From positions 868,001-932,000 of the forward strand of contig NW_024881614.1 in the NCBI RefSeq assembly GCF_019059575.1: DNA of 64,000 nucleotides, given 5' to 3'. Of the stretch, positions 11,841 through 22,321 are shown in pieces. A program made the translations under genes and the position numbers. The DNA comes from Amphibalanus amphitrite (Eukaryota > Arthropoda > Thecostraca > Balanomorpha > Balanidae). Within the stretch, counting starts at the first letter, position 1, and each line of letters begins with the position of its first letter. Under the pieces are notes generated by a model. It was not told where the DNA came from. It did not search any database and saw only the letters and a list, made by a program, of their open reading frames with translations.

Positions 11841-12935
11841 CAGTCGGTGACACACCAGGGAAATAAGCTAAAATTAGAGTGCTCTATTTATTGCTCCCGC
11901 TACTTCACCGTCTCCCATAGGGTCCTGTGTTGAGCTGGTGTCGAGGCTCTAAAAATGACGCCGATTTTTGCACCCTTCTCACGAAAATCGCTCGGACCGC
12001 CTGGAAACCAATTGTTCCGCTCTAAAAATTTCATGATCGACGGGAAAATGAATGAGGAAAAGATTGGTCCTGAAATAATTCTGAACTCCCTGTAGAACAT
12101 ATCGAAATATGGCTGCAAACTAGGAGCATGTCAAAATCGACAAAACAATACAAATAAACTTACCGGGATTTTTTTATTTTCCATGCATCTGTGTATGAAA
12201 TGAGTCGGTTTTTCGGAAAGATCATCTTCTGTTTAATTAATAATTCCACAATTGCAATCGAGAAAAAAAAAAACATTTCCGCTGTGACAGCAGTTTTGGC
12301 ATTGTGCCAGTAGTGTGGCGTTCGCGGTGCTGCGTGGTCGTCGGGACGGAGTTGTGAGTATTTTCGGTGTTTTAAATGGTTGATGGCCATTTGAACCAGC
12401 TTCATATTATTTCCTACACATTTTTGCATCAAATTATTGCTTTGAAAGACCATTGAAACCCCTTATCTCTTCATGAAACACGATCATATTCATCGTCGAC
12501 GAAAATGGCGCGGGACTCCATGTGCATTCCGATCGAAATAAAGGACATGCCTAAGAGCTGGACTTTTTGCACGCGTTCCCCGCCAGGGGGCGCCACTGAG
12601 GAAGCACCCTATGACGTCACGATAAAACTGCGCGCACTGTGCGCACGGTTCTGTAAGCAAGTAATATAGTGGTGGTTTCATGGTGGAGATTGGAATAAGT
12701 ATTTTGACGCTGTAAAATTTCAAGCCGTTTTTTGAAATTAATTAGTAAATGCATTTCAAAAGTATTTATTTAAAGTGTGAAAGGAGAATAATTAGAAGAA
12801 CATGCATATTTTTGTTCCAATAGCTTATTATGTGAGACCTGATCGGTACTAACGGGTACTTCTAAGAAATAGTGAAGAAGTACCAAACAGCCTGCTCGGC
12901 TACGATCGTCAGCTGTCCTTTGGAGCTGGACTTCA

Positions 12936-15560
12936 GCATATTTACGTCTGGACAACGAGTTGCGGGGAAAAGTGCTGATTGTGTTGCAGTTTTAGGAGCC
13001 GGTGATTAGGCTGGATTTTTGGGTTACTTTTTCGTTCCGATTCATGTATTTCATAGTGTTTGGCTTTTGAATATTTTAGTTCTTTCAGATAAATATTACT
13101 CGCCTTACAACTTTTGTAAAAACGTTTCATTTTTTATAAGCCGACGTTCAGAGTCCTAAAAATACACCAGCACTACAATCATTGTAAACCTTGTTGTAAA
13201 CAAACAAATGGAGCACACAACCTGGCTCTGTTCCAAGGCCAGTTTTTGTACGTCGTTTTGTTGGATGTTTTGAATCCCTTGAGATTGACTTATATCATAT
13301 TTAAGAAGCATGTTGACTGAAAACAATCTGAAGTATCCAGGAGGCTGACAGAGGTCCTGACTACTGAGCAATATCAATATCAAGTTGAACAAGTTGTGAA
13401 ATTTTGGTTGATAAACGCAAGTTGATCGGGCTCATATATAAGCAAGAAAAAGTAAAATTAAAAGAGCTTATTGTCCAAAAACAAGCTATAATATTGCAGA
13501 CCTTGGAGCAATACTGAAGAGCACGCTGAGCAGGATCATGCCAGAAAATGTTGACTGATGAGCGCATATTGATGTATTGGTATGAATAATGAATGGTAAC
13601 TTACAGCAGCAAGATAAATTAGTGCTAACTATCAAGTTAAAATCTAGAATGAATGGACTTGGGCAGTTTTACTATGCTTACTATATTTAGATGCTATGCA
13701 GATTGTAATGTGCATCGGTACTCAGTGTCTGGCAAATGAAACATGCAATCATTCCATTGCTACTGGAGGAGAAAGCTTGGATCACTAAATCCACTTTATG
13801 TTGATTTTGATGTTAATCATCATCACTGTATTTCTTTAAAAAAGGATTGTAGTAAAATTGTCAATGTGACAATACATGCAATGATGTGATCATATTATGT
13901 GTTCATAGTCATTCGTAATAGTCATTATTGGTCCAATATACAATGGCAAAGCTCTCAGTCTCAGCGTTTCTTCCTGTGGATGGCCAGCAATGACTCAGAG
14001 CTTAGAAGTATTAGGTTTCTTCACAGGGCTGGAATAAAAAGTACTGAGGGTAATCTTCTTCCACCAAGGAACTCTACTTTGACATGGTATGAGATGTAGG
14101 CACAAGTAGGTAGGTGCTCAGTTCCTATAGTCAGTAGTTGACAGTTGTGTATGTTTAGTCGGGTTAGCTTAGATCAGATTGTTAGTTTTTTAATTTGCCA
14201 AATGTCCATAAAAATGTGACCTGAGCAATGAGCATACCTGAACCTGACTAACCCGACGGCTGACCTAACCTCAATCATCACACATATTTGCATCCTACCC
14301 AAGACCTGCATGGCAGTAGCACCCAGTTATAGGTAGGTACTCACCCTAACTCAATCTTACCTGCTAACCTTCAACTTGCCAAAAGTTAGCTCACATTGCC
14401 AAGCTGTGCCCAGGGAAACAGTCAACTGAGGAACTGGCTCATTGGGTGGCTGGTGTGAGTCTGTGCATTTAAAGTGTTTCTTCTCTGAAGCTGCTCTGCA
14501 CTGCTGTATGCCATGTTAGATGCTCAGAAAATGTGGGAAATGATTACTAAGCTACTTAAGTGCTTTGTTAATGCTCGAGACATGAACAAGTACAGATCCT
14601 GCAGGGTACAGCTATGAGTTAGGTGCTAGGTGAGTAGAGTATGTTATGTGAATGTGCTGTTCCCTGTTTGACCGTAAGTATACAAACAAGCACAGGGTCA
14701 CAGTTATATTCAATCTCCACATAAACATACAACAAAAACGGCCATATAGCCTAACTCCGAACACACCACAGATAACTTAATTGCCTTTGAAGGCACAAAA
14801 TGTTTTGATTAACAGGACAGGTTTACAATATATCCTCTGTCCTAGGGGGATCTTGCTGCCAAGTTGAGGTATGATGACTGAACTTCAGGATTGATCAACC
14901 TTTTCTTAGCCACTGCTTATATACGAGAAAGACCAAATGCTTGTTTGTTTTGATTTACAGGACATGTATACAATATATCCTTTGTCCTTGGGGGATCTTG
15001 CTGCCAAGTTGAGGTACGATGAATGAACTTCAGGATTGATCAACCTTTTCTTAGCCACTGCTTATAAACGAGAAAGACCAAATGCTTGTTTGTAAACTGC
15101 GTTGAAAATTTAATGATCCACCTTCAATTCTGACATGAAGGCACAAATGAAATAGTTCCCTCTCCTTTTGGAATACACAAAGCAAAATATTTGATAAATT
15201 TTAGTGGATGGACAAGAGCAATTCAAATTAGCATAGCTTTCCCTCAAGTTCACTTCTGGCACTGTTGATGAATTACAACTGACGCTTATTCGCTTCATAT
15301 TTTGTAACAAACGCGCTAAAACTGCAATATAACAGCACTATATCCTTCTTGACAAAATGTATTAAAAATTTAGCCCTGATGGCATTCGTTCTTGGTGAAA
15401 ACGTAATTACAAAATATTTTGTAGTAACTATTAAATTCCGGCCGAAAACAGTGCACGGTTTAAAAAAGAATCATTCCAATGACGGTCCATTCTTGCGGTC
15501 CTGAAATCGCCACTATTTCCGGCCTCTCCAACGCAACTCGTTGTCCAGACGTAAATATGC
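12936..15560. mobile_element. 2.6-kb TIR element with 9-bp target duplication
   Basis: Perfect 29-bp terminal inverted repeats (12936-12964 and 15532-15560) start GCATATTTACGTCTGGACAA. TGGACTTCA is present immediately outside both ends (12927-12935 and 15561-15569), a 9-bp duplication as in Mutator-like elements; an 8-bp reading is possible if the ends differ by one base. The interior is AT-rich with only broken short frames. A lysine/glutamate/leucine-rich stretch on the plus strand near 13420-13510 may be a decayed coiled coil. It is non-autonomous or degraded, and inserted in the 6.8-kb element. Confidence 0.85.
14801..15093. repeat. 146-bp tandem duplication
   Basis: Two copies in direct order, 14801-14946 and 14947-15093, differ at only a few positions. 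Shared text includes GGGGGATCTTGCTGCCAAGT and GAACTTCAGGATTGATCAAC. It lies inside the 2.6-kb TIR element, so the duplication probably occurred in that element. Confidence 0.9.
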
Positions 15561-16032
15561 TGGACTTCAACGCTGTAAAAAAAATGTGTGCTGAATTAAT
15601 TTTTAGTTTCACCAAAATATGAGCATTTTATCATTTCCTTTTCACTTTTGTAATTATTGTTGAGTGAAGAGACATGTTGCTGGTTCTGACAATATAAATT
15701 ATTAATTAAAAAAACCGAAATGCGACGGTAAGTATCTGCTACTAAATTATCACTTTAACCAAATACATGGAGAATCTTTCTACCATTGCTTATAAAACGT
15801 GCTTATCAATGCACAAATGTTTTATTTCAGACAAAAAGGATTTATTTGCCTGAAGTCTTGCGTCATGTGCTACTGCTTTGATTCCAAAGACGCTCTCCGG
15901 GTCGGGGTAATTTAACTTTCTTCATCGATCGATAAGAGATTTTGATTCCATTGATATCCAAATTGATAAGCTCGGCAGTCGGCACCATGGAGTAAGGGCG
16001 TCCCCACAGGGGTGACGCAGGAAATATGAATG

Positions 16033-16094
16033 GCGTTTACACCGACAGTAGTTTCCCACAGCCGGCAATGGGAATCTCCTGTCGGTGTAAACGC
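16033..16094. repeat. hairpin, 16-bp perfect arms
   Basis: GCGTTTACACCGACAG (16033-16048) is matched by its inverse at 16079-16094. The 30-base middle contains a second inverted pair, TTCCCA/TGGGAA. No terminator or RNA family is recognised. It sits within the 6.8-kb element. Confidence 0.7.
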
Positions 16095-16604
16095 TACTAT
16101 AGTCCCATCCAACTCAAACACTGGGGAATATCCCCGCACTTTTGAGGACGGAAATCTATGGACCAGTGGATAAAATGCGGCGAGCTTTCAGTTTTATGGT
16201 TGGGTCTCCCTTCCGAGGCACATATTTACGTTACGGTCCAAACTCCATAGACAAGCGGACATACGGTTTTACAAGAGTTAGGCGACGAAATGCTCAGCTT
16301 AATGATTAAGTAATGGGCACCATTAGGTAGGCCATACAATTTTCTGTAGTACCGCATAGTCGCTGCAGTCAAAGGTGTTCTGGTTTTTATGCTATATGCC
16401 AAAGAATTTTTGCGTGTAATCACCGGTGACACGACATATTTCTGCTTTATTGGGTTGGGCGGTGAAGTCGATGACGTGATCACAATGAAAATGGCTTAGT
16501 TTTGTAGAACATTGAATTCTGATTCCGGCACGACTCTCGCTAGTCCATTTTTTATTATAAATAAACCATTAATTGCGGTACAAAGTCAAAACTAGCCCGA
16601 AACG

Positions 16605-17148
16605 GCGCCCGCAGCGGCCGTTAGCACAGCGGCCTTATGGTAAACAGGTTAGTTCACATTCCCGCCGCTATGCGAGTGGCGGCGGCGCCACCTGTCCTCA
16701 TGTCCGCCTTGGACCGTAACGACGGGGGATATTGGGTCATATTCCCCCGGCGTCCTGATGATCGGCGCCCAGCTCAACGTCGAAGGCGCCCTGATACACG
16801 GCACTGCTATCTGTGAAGGTGCCCAGGTTGCTGCCGCTCGAATTTTGGTCGCCTACTTAACAAAACCTCCGTTGGTGCCATCTCAGTTTCCTCGAGGTCA
16901 GGCAACCTTCACACGCCGTTGGCTACCTTGGCTGGCCGGCGACTCGTTCCCCTCGTGGCGACGCTCTTGACATCCAGTCAAAAGTTGGAGTGGCTGGCGC
17001 CCCCAGTGGGGGCCGGGGAAGGGGCAGTGGGCCTCCACGTTGCTCTCTTCCCGAGCCCATGGTGACTTGGCTCAACTCTCCTCAATAGAATCTGGATTCT
17101 GCACGCTGTATGAACATGGGCGTATTGTATTGTATTGTATTGTATTGA
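16605..17148 (+). mobile_element. tRNA-headed SINE with (TATTG)n tail
   Basis: The head has a polymerase III A-box TAGCACAGCGG (16622-16632) and a B-box-like GTTCACATTCC (16652-16662) at tRNA-like spacing. About 450 bp of non-coding body follows. The 3' end is a run of TATTG pentamers (about 17122-17148), the usual SINE/LINE tail arrangement. The size, about 540 bp, is long for a SINE, so it may carry a conserved central domain or be fused to another repeat. No clear flanking duplication was found. Confidence 0.65.
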
Positions 17149-17270
17149 ACAATCATGAGCGATCCACATTCTGAAAGTGCGTGGCGATTACTGCTCAGAC
17201 ACCACTACGGACAATACGGACAGTGGGTGTGACAATCAGTAGTGCCATTCATATAGAGGGTGTCATATAT

Positions 17271-17811
17271 GAGCGGAGAGGCAACAGCACAGCTGAGCGG
17301 AGAGACAACATTAACACAACAGTACAGCTGGTGTTGCATGGAGCTGCAGGCAACCAGACAGCGGAGGTTGCGAAAAATAAACAATTCGTCACTTCAACGT
17401 ATAAACAATAGTAAAAGCAACATAAACACATATTCTCATGGTCGAACCCATGCACTAGCGGCTCACGGCGGGCACAGGCACGCAGTGCGGTAGCGGTACC
17501 GGATCACACGTCATGGGCGTTGTCTCAGCATAGGTTGTTATGAGCGGAGAGGCAACAGCACAGCTGAGCGGAGAGACAACATTAAAACAACAGTACAGCT
17601 GGCGTTGCATGGAGCTGCAGGCAACCGGACAGCGGAGGCTTGCGAAAAATAAATAATTCGTCACTTCAACGTATAAACAATAGTAAAAGCAACATAAACA
17701 CATATTCTCATGGTCGAACCCATGCACTAGCGGCTCACGGCGGGCACAGGCACGCAGTGCGGTAGCGGTACCGGATCACACGTCATGGGCGTTGTCTCAG
17801 CATAGGTTGTT
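17271..17811. repeat. 271-bp direct tandem duplication
   Basis: Two near-identical units, 17271-17541 and 17542-17811, each begin GAGCGGAGAGGCAACAGCAC and end near CAGCATAGGTTGTT. Few mismatches suggest a fairly recent duplication. It directly follows (on the minus strand) the terminal PHD exon and so would fall in that gene's 3' UTR. The minus strand has a B-box-like GGGTTCGACC in each copy, but no matching A-box was found. Confidence 0.9.
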
Positions 17812-17828
17812 CGCAATCTAGTTGAAGC

Positions 17829-18669
17829 CTAAGAAGACGGCCAGTGGGGTCTCACTGCTGCTGAGGCGACCTCGGAGACGATGCGTCGCTCCTCCTGTCG
17901 GCGACCTGCGGTGAGCAGGACTCCAGATAGCTGTCTGGCACGTTGCCGACACTGCCAGACGCTGTCAGCAGGCCTCACTGCTGCAAGTGATGTGCAGATG
18001 GACGCCAGGTGACTTCGTCTGCAGGCGATTCCGGAGACCGCGGCCTCACCAGGCAGCACCACCTGCATCGCCATGTCGGTGTTTCTAGAAATGGAAAAAT
18101 AACAGTATCGGTGAAGGACAAGCAATACAATGTATTCTGTTTTCCTCTCTTGCAGGTATACGTAATCTACAATTATCATTGTTCCTATTTCATTCAACTG
18201 AACCTGAAAATTCCATATTGGCACATTGTTTGACTAAATTTGTGTAGTTGGGAACAGGGGCGACACCACGGTGCGACGACTGGAGGGGACATTGACCATT
18301 TTGGAGGGGACGAGGACTATTTCAAGTCGATTCTTTCCATGCAACGCCATAGGCGTAATGTTAAAATTTTAAAAAGTGGAGGGGACGAGATCCCCTCCGT
18401 CCCCCCCCCCCTGTGGTGACGCCCTTGGTTGGGAAGCAGATTCTGATTGTTTGAAATACATGTTTGGCTGAACAGTGCGGAAAATATTTCATTGATCACT
18501 ATAGCTGCAACAAAAATACTGAGACAGAAAACATTTGCGCTTACCTGGCTCCTTAGTCAGTCCCGCACAACGGAAGTGGTACCATTTATCGCAGCCGTCG
18601 CATCCGACCATCGGTGCTGCACTGATGCTGCTGCACTCCCCACATTCCCAGTACCTTGGAGCATCTTGG
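17829..18669 (-). CDS. PHD-finger protein, two 3' exons (partial)
   Basis: Two exons with matching phase. Exon 18545-18669 has acceptor TTTTCACAG and donor GTAAGC. Exon 17829-17980 has acceptor CACTTGCAG and ends in TAG. The spliced frame gives CGEC, then APMVGCDGCDKWYHFRC, then a WQCRQR segment, the C4HC3 layout of a PHD finger. The PMVGCDxCDxWYH text is closest to the TAF3-type PHD that binds histone H3K4me3. Seven of eight zinc ligands are present; the last expected Cys (CxxC after the conserved Trp) is Arg. A basic tail of about 40 residues follows. Upstream exons were not found. The exons lie inside the 6.8-kb transposon interval, with a hAT-like MITE in their intron, so this may be a captured or decaying gene fragment. 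Confidence 0.6.
18255..18427. mobile_element. hAT-like MITE, 173 bp
   Basis: Ends read CAGGGGCGACACCAC and, inverted, CAAGGGCGTCACCAC. GTTGGGAA is repeated exactly on both sides (18247-18254 and 18428-18435), the 8-bp target duplication typical of hAT elements. It has no coding capacity and is inserted in the intron between the two PHD exons. Confidence 0.85.
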
Positions 18670-20136
18670 CTGTGAAAAGATTACATGAGTCATGGCGCAT
18701 ACATGAATAGTAAGATGTTTTATAAGTTTAACATCGCATAGCAAAGACACAACAGCTGGGAGTCAAATGTAAGCCAAAGTGTAAGCCCTGCCATGTTTTG
18801 TAGACTGGATTTTAAGCAAGAAAAGCTTTGCTAAAAATGATGCTTGACGAAGCCTCATCCTGCTGGGCTGTCTGACATGTCTCCCTGTGAAAAGCATGTG
18901 GCCCTTATATTGTATATATGATGAATATGTTAATAATACAGAGAAAACACAGTATAAAATAAATTATACCCAACGTTTCATCTTAATCGACTTTGCCAAG
19001 GGTGTTTGAACAGCTTGAGATGAGTGAAGTGTAAGGGTACCTAGGTACATCTGAAAATAAACTGAATCTGCGTTCAATAAACATTGATTTTGATAATACA
19101 TTTCACAAATCAACTGCTAATAACAATCATACCTACTAAAATAGCACGACAGATAACTAACAATCGCATGAAGAACTTCTTGATTCGCCTTGACTATTGT
19201 CGTCCGAACGAATGTTGTCTAAAGTTACACATTTGTCTTTTCTGCGCAGCATTTGTGTTTGCCATTTACCGCACCAATGTTCGCCAGCGATGGTGACTTT
19301 TCCTTACCTGCTCACGAAACGTCACACACGACATGACGTCACCCGAAGACGTCATCAAAAAGTCCAGCTCTTAGGCGTGTCCGAAATAAATCGTAAATTA
19401 AATAATATTCGATGATAAGTATCATATTCTAGTGACACATTTTCATAAAATAAGGCATAAACTTTGCAAGGAAGTCAACATTGGATAATTGGATTCTTAT
19501 TTTGCTCACATATCCTTGTAGTAGTCAAATGGCTCAATTGTTAGATAGATGTAAGTATATGTTTTGGCTTGATGTTTGCTGTGAAACCACCCAGCCACTT
19601 GCAGGTTGAGTGATTTTCTGATAATTACCTGATAATCATTTCTCCTTTTCCTTAAAAGAAACTAAAATTCCTTTCAAAGTAATCCATTTTAAGGAATGGC
19701 GGCTTGCTCATTGGCATTTCATGTTCTTGTTTTGTTATTGCTGGCAGTATTTTGATACAATAATGCAATATGAATTTTTTGCAATAATAAAACCTAAGAC
19801 AAACTCAGTTAATGCGTCAATCAAACACCCAACAGAAAGATTGTGAGTCCTTGTAATGTGAAGCATAATATTCTATGAATGTGTTATATAGAATATGCCA
19901 AATATTAAATTAATTATTATTTGATACTGATAGCTGAGCAGGTGAATTATGCCACAATATAATTTCATTTTCTGGTTTTGAAATAGCCGGCAGTATTTTA
20001 CTTCAACAAATGTAATATACATGGAATACATGTTGTTATGTTACCTATGTTAAAAGTTTAATAACAGCCAACAGAAGGAGCTGTTTCAGCAGATAATGTT
20101 TGTACCTTATGCATTACCTTTCTTTTCTGCAGGGCC

Positions 20137-20286
20137 ATGCTTCCGCTGGGTGGTCGACATTTGCCTCCTGAAGAAGTTGAGCAACATGAAGACCACCAGA
20201 TGAGGTGTCTGCAGTTCATGTGGAACTCTGCAGACTACAAGTGTTATGCCAACCACAACCAAAGTGCTGTGATCATGGAGGCATGA
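20137..20286 (+). CDS. possible terminal exon, unknown protein
   Basis: A strong acceptor (TTTCTTTTCTGCAG, ending 20132) is followed by a 50-codon open frame starting ATG at 20137 and ending TGA. About 470 bp further on is AATAAA (20759-20764). The peptide contains PPEEVEQHEDHQMRCLQFMW; no family was recognised. No upstream exon was located. It may be the last exon of a non-coding or transposon transcript. Confidence 0.25.
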   Translation: MLPLGGRHLPPEEVEQHEDHQMRCLQFMWNSADYKCYANHNQSAVIMEA

Positions 20287-22182
20287 ACCTCATGACAACA
20301 CTTCAGATTTGCAGTTGAACCAAAGTGTGATTCAAACCACCTGTGGCATCTCACTCAATGTGTGAACAGTGTGATTATTGTGCAGTGTTCAGCTGCAACT
20401 AAGACATTTTTTAGTGACTTGTTTGCAATTAGCCACCAAAAGCATTTTTGGGCTGGCTGCTGTAATTTGTTGTGCACACTGCACTGCACAATAGTGGTAG
20501 TGTTTTGTCACTTGTCAAGTTGTCAGTTGTGCATGTTGCATGTTTCTCTTCCCTCGGCCCTCATTATCAGTTAAGTGGTGAATTGGCATCACTCAGTCTC
20601 CCCAGATCTCCATTAGGCATTAACTGTCTGTCAACCACCTAACTTGAGATGGTATTTGCTAATAGTGTCAGAAAAGAAGTGATTGTAGACATTTTTAGGA
20701 ATATGAGCTCCGTTTCATGCGTGTTCCAGTGGTCATTTTGTCACATGTCCCATAGTGTAATAAATGGAAACTGTTGTTCCCTTTTGAAGGTACTCGCGGA
20801 TGCAGAAAGCGTTGGGCCTAATTATTAAACGCACCCTCCTATCAGCGACGCACGAAATCGACAAATATCATCCTTTTTAGAACAGGAGGAAACGAAAACT
20901 TGTGAACATAGCTGTACCTACAACAGTGCATAAGGAATTGAAATTCTGGGAGTTTTTGAAATTCGGAGAAACTCAAGTTGTCGACAGGTATGCCCCCGCC
21001 CCCCTTGCACGTCAAAGACCGCCTAAAAAACAAACGCCTACAAATGAAGGCATTATTCGTATGTTCGTTGTAATTGCAGCAGCCTGGCAACATGTATTGC
21101 GGTCCGATGGCGAATTACACTCGTGCTCAAAAACTGCCGGTAACTGCCAATGCACTTAGGTCATAGGTGAGGAGAGGAAGGGTTATGTCATATATCAACA
21201 TCATAGAAATGGCTTCATCTGAGCTGTGCCTATTGTACATAATTCAACCAATATGTGCATTTCGTTTCTTGCAATCTACTCATGCTTTCACTCCAGCTTC
21301 AGAGTAATCATCCCATATGGTACGTCTTAAGATATTGATTTCTATGGCGGTTTGCAATTACTAGCCACGTCTCACCTCAGTTTGGTGGCCCCGCATCGGC
21401 CCACTCGGCCGCTCTAAAATTGACTTACGGAGGAGGATGGTGGCTTTTATTTTAGCTTCTCCGCCGACTGCGGGGAGCGCCGTCGCCGAGGTAGGAGCAA
21501 TAATTAGCTTATGTTTGGGACTTATTTCCACGCTTAATTAACATTTTAATGTTATTTTAATTAATTCATGTTAATCTTTGACGCATTCTCTTTCTATTGA
21601 TACCATCCACCGGTCTGAGAATTACTGCCTTGCTGCGTAAGGGCCGATAAAAGATCACGCTTTTAGGGGTATCTCTTCAACATGGGGCAGGAGCAATAAA
21701 TAGAGCGCTCTAATTTTAGCTTATTTCCCTGGTATGTCACCAACTGAGAGGGAAAATTTGCAATCACTGTTTTGTCACAACAGCGCCATAAATGGAACAC
21801 AAAATTATTCTGTTCAATCAAGTTGTTCTTTGGCGTTCGTAAGCCAAAAATACGTGAATGTCTCATTTCGATTTGCTATCTAGCAGGAAACTCCTAATAC
21901 TCACTGCTGATAAGAATAAGGAATACTACTGGATTTATTTGTCTTCTTTTTGGTGCCCCAAATAATGCAAGTAGATGAAGAAGATGTCGAATGTCGATGT
22001 AGTTTGTTGTTTCATTTTGGAATATTCACCAGCGCACTTGTGAGTGAATGGTTTCTGCACTTGAATATCAAGACATTTTGTGACTTACTGGAGTTTAATT
22101 TTAGTTTATGGCTGTCATCAGTTTCAGTTTCTTAGTCTTCATGATGTTGCATCCACGGCAGCATGTCCAAGCGCATTTTGCC

Positions 22183-22216
22183 GCAACCACAGTGTATTTA
22201 TATACACTGTGGTTGC
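22183..22216. repeat. hairpin, 14-bp perfect arms, upstream of OPA3
   Basis: GCAACCACAGTGTA, a 6-base loop TTTATA, then the exact inverse. It lies about 105 bp before the OPA3 ATG, probably in a 5' intron or the promoter. It could be a small transposon relic or an extruding palindrome. Confidence 0.75.
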
Positions 22217-22321
22217 ATCATGATTGATTTGCATGCGTTGACGTGAGTCATAGGCACCTAATTCATTTCTGATAAACTTCTTATATTGTCCCTTATTTCT
22301 TCACAGACAGAGACAGCCAAA

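Larger units (their letters stand above)
12543..19382. mobile_element. 6.8-kb DNA transposon with 27-bp TIRs and 8-bp target duplication
   Basis: Ends read GGACATGCCTAAGAGCTGGA and, inverted on the right, GGACACGCCTAAGAGCTGGA. Identity continues through CTTTTTG, giving 27 bp with one mismatch. GAAATAAA lies directly outside both ends (12535-12542 and 19383-19390), a perfect 8-bp target duplication. TGACGTCA occurs just inside both ends. An 8-bp duplication is known from hAT, P and Merlin groups; the TIR text does not settle which. The interior holds a younger 2.6-kb element, a SINE, a 271-bp tandem duplication, a hAT-like MITE and two PHD-finger exons. No intact transposase is seen. Confidence 0.85.
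11841..21746. mobile_element. outer TIR pair, candidate 9.9-kb composite element
   Basis: A 60-bp segment at 11841-11900 recurs as its inverse complement at 21687-21746 with about five mismatches. Key text is ACCAGGGAAATAAGCTAAAA and CTCTATTTATTGCTCC. AGAG abuts both outer edges, a possible 4-bp target duplication. The interval contains the 6.8-kb element. Without it the original would be about 3.1 kb. No transposase was recognised in the remainder (11901-12534 and 19391-21686). The alternative is two solo copies of one repeat in opposite orientation. Confidence 0.5.

Noticed and set aside
13200-15400. P-element or THAP transposase in the 2.6-kb element
   Set aside because: Only short broken frames and one vague coiled-coil stretch; no catalytic or DNA-binding motif could be read.
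20842-21159. Possible THAP-type zinc finger on the minus strand
   Set aside because: A CCxxxxx start was suggestive, but the C2CH spacing and the conserved Pro/Trp/Phe residues are absent.
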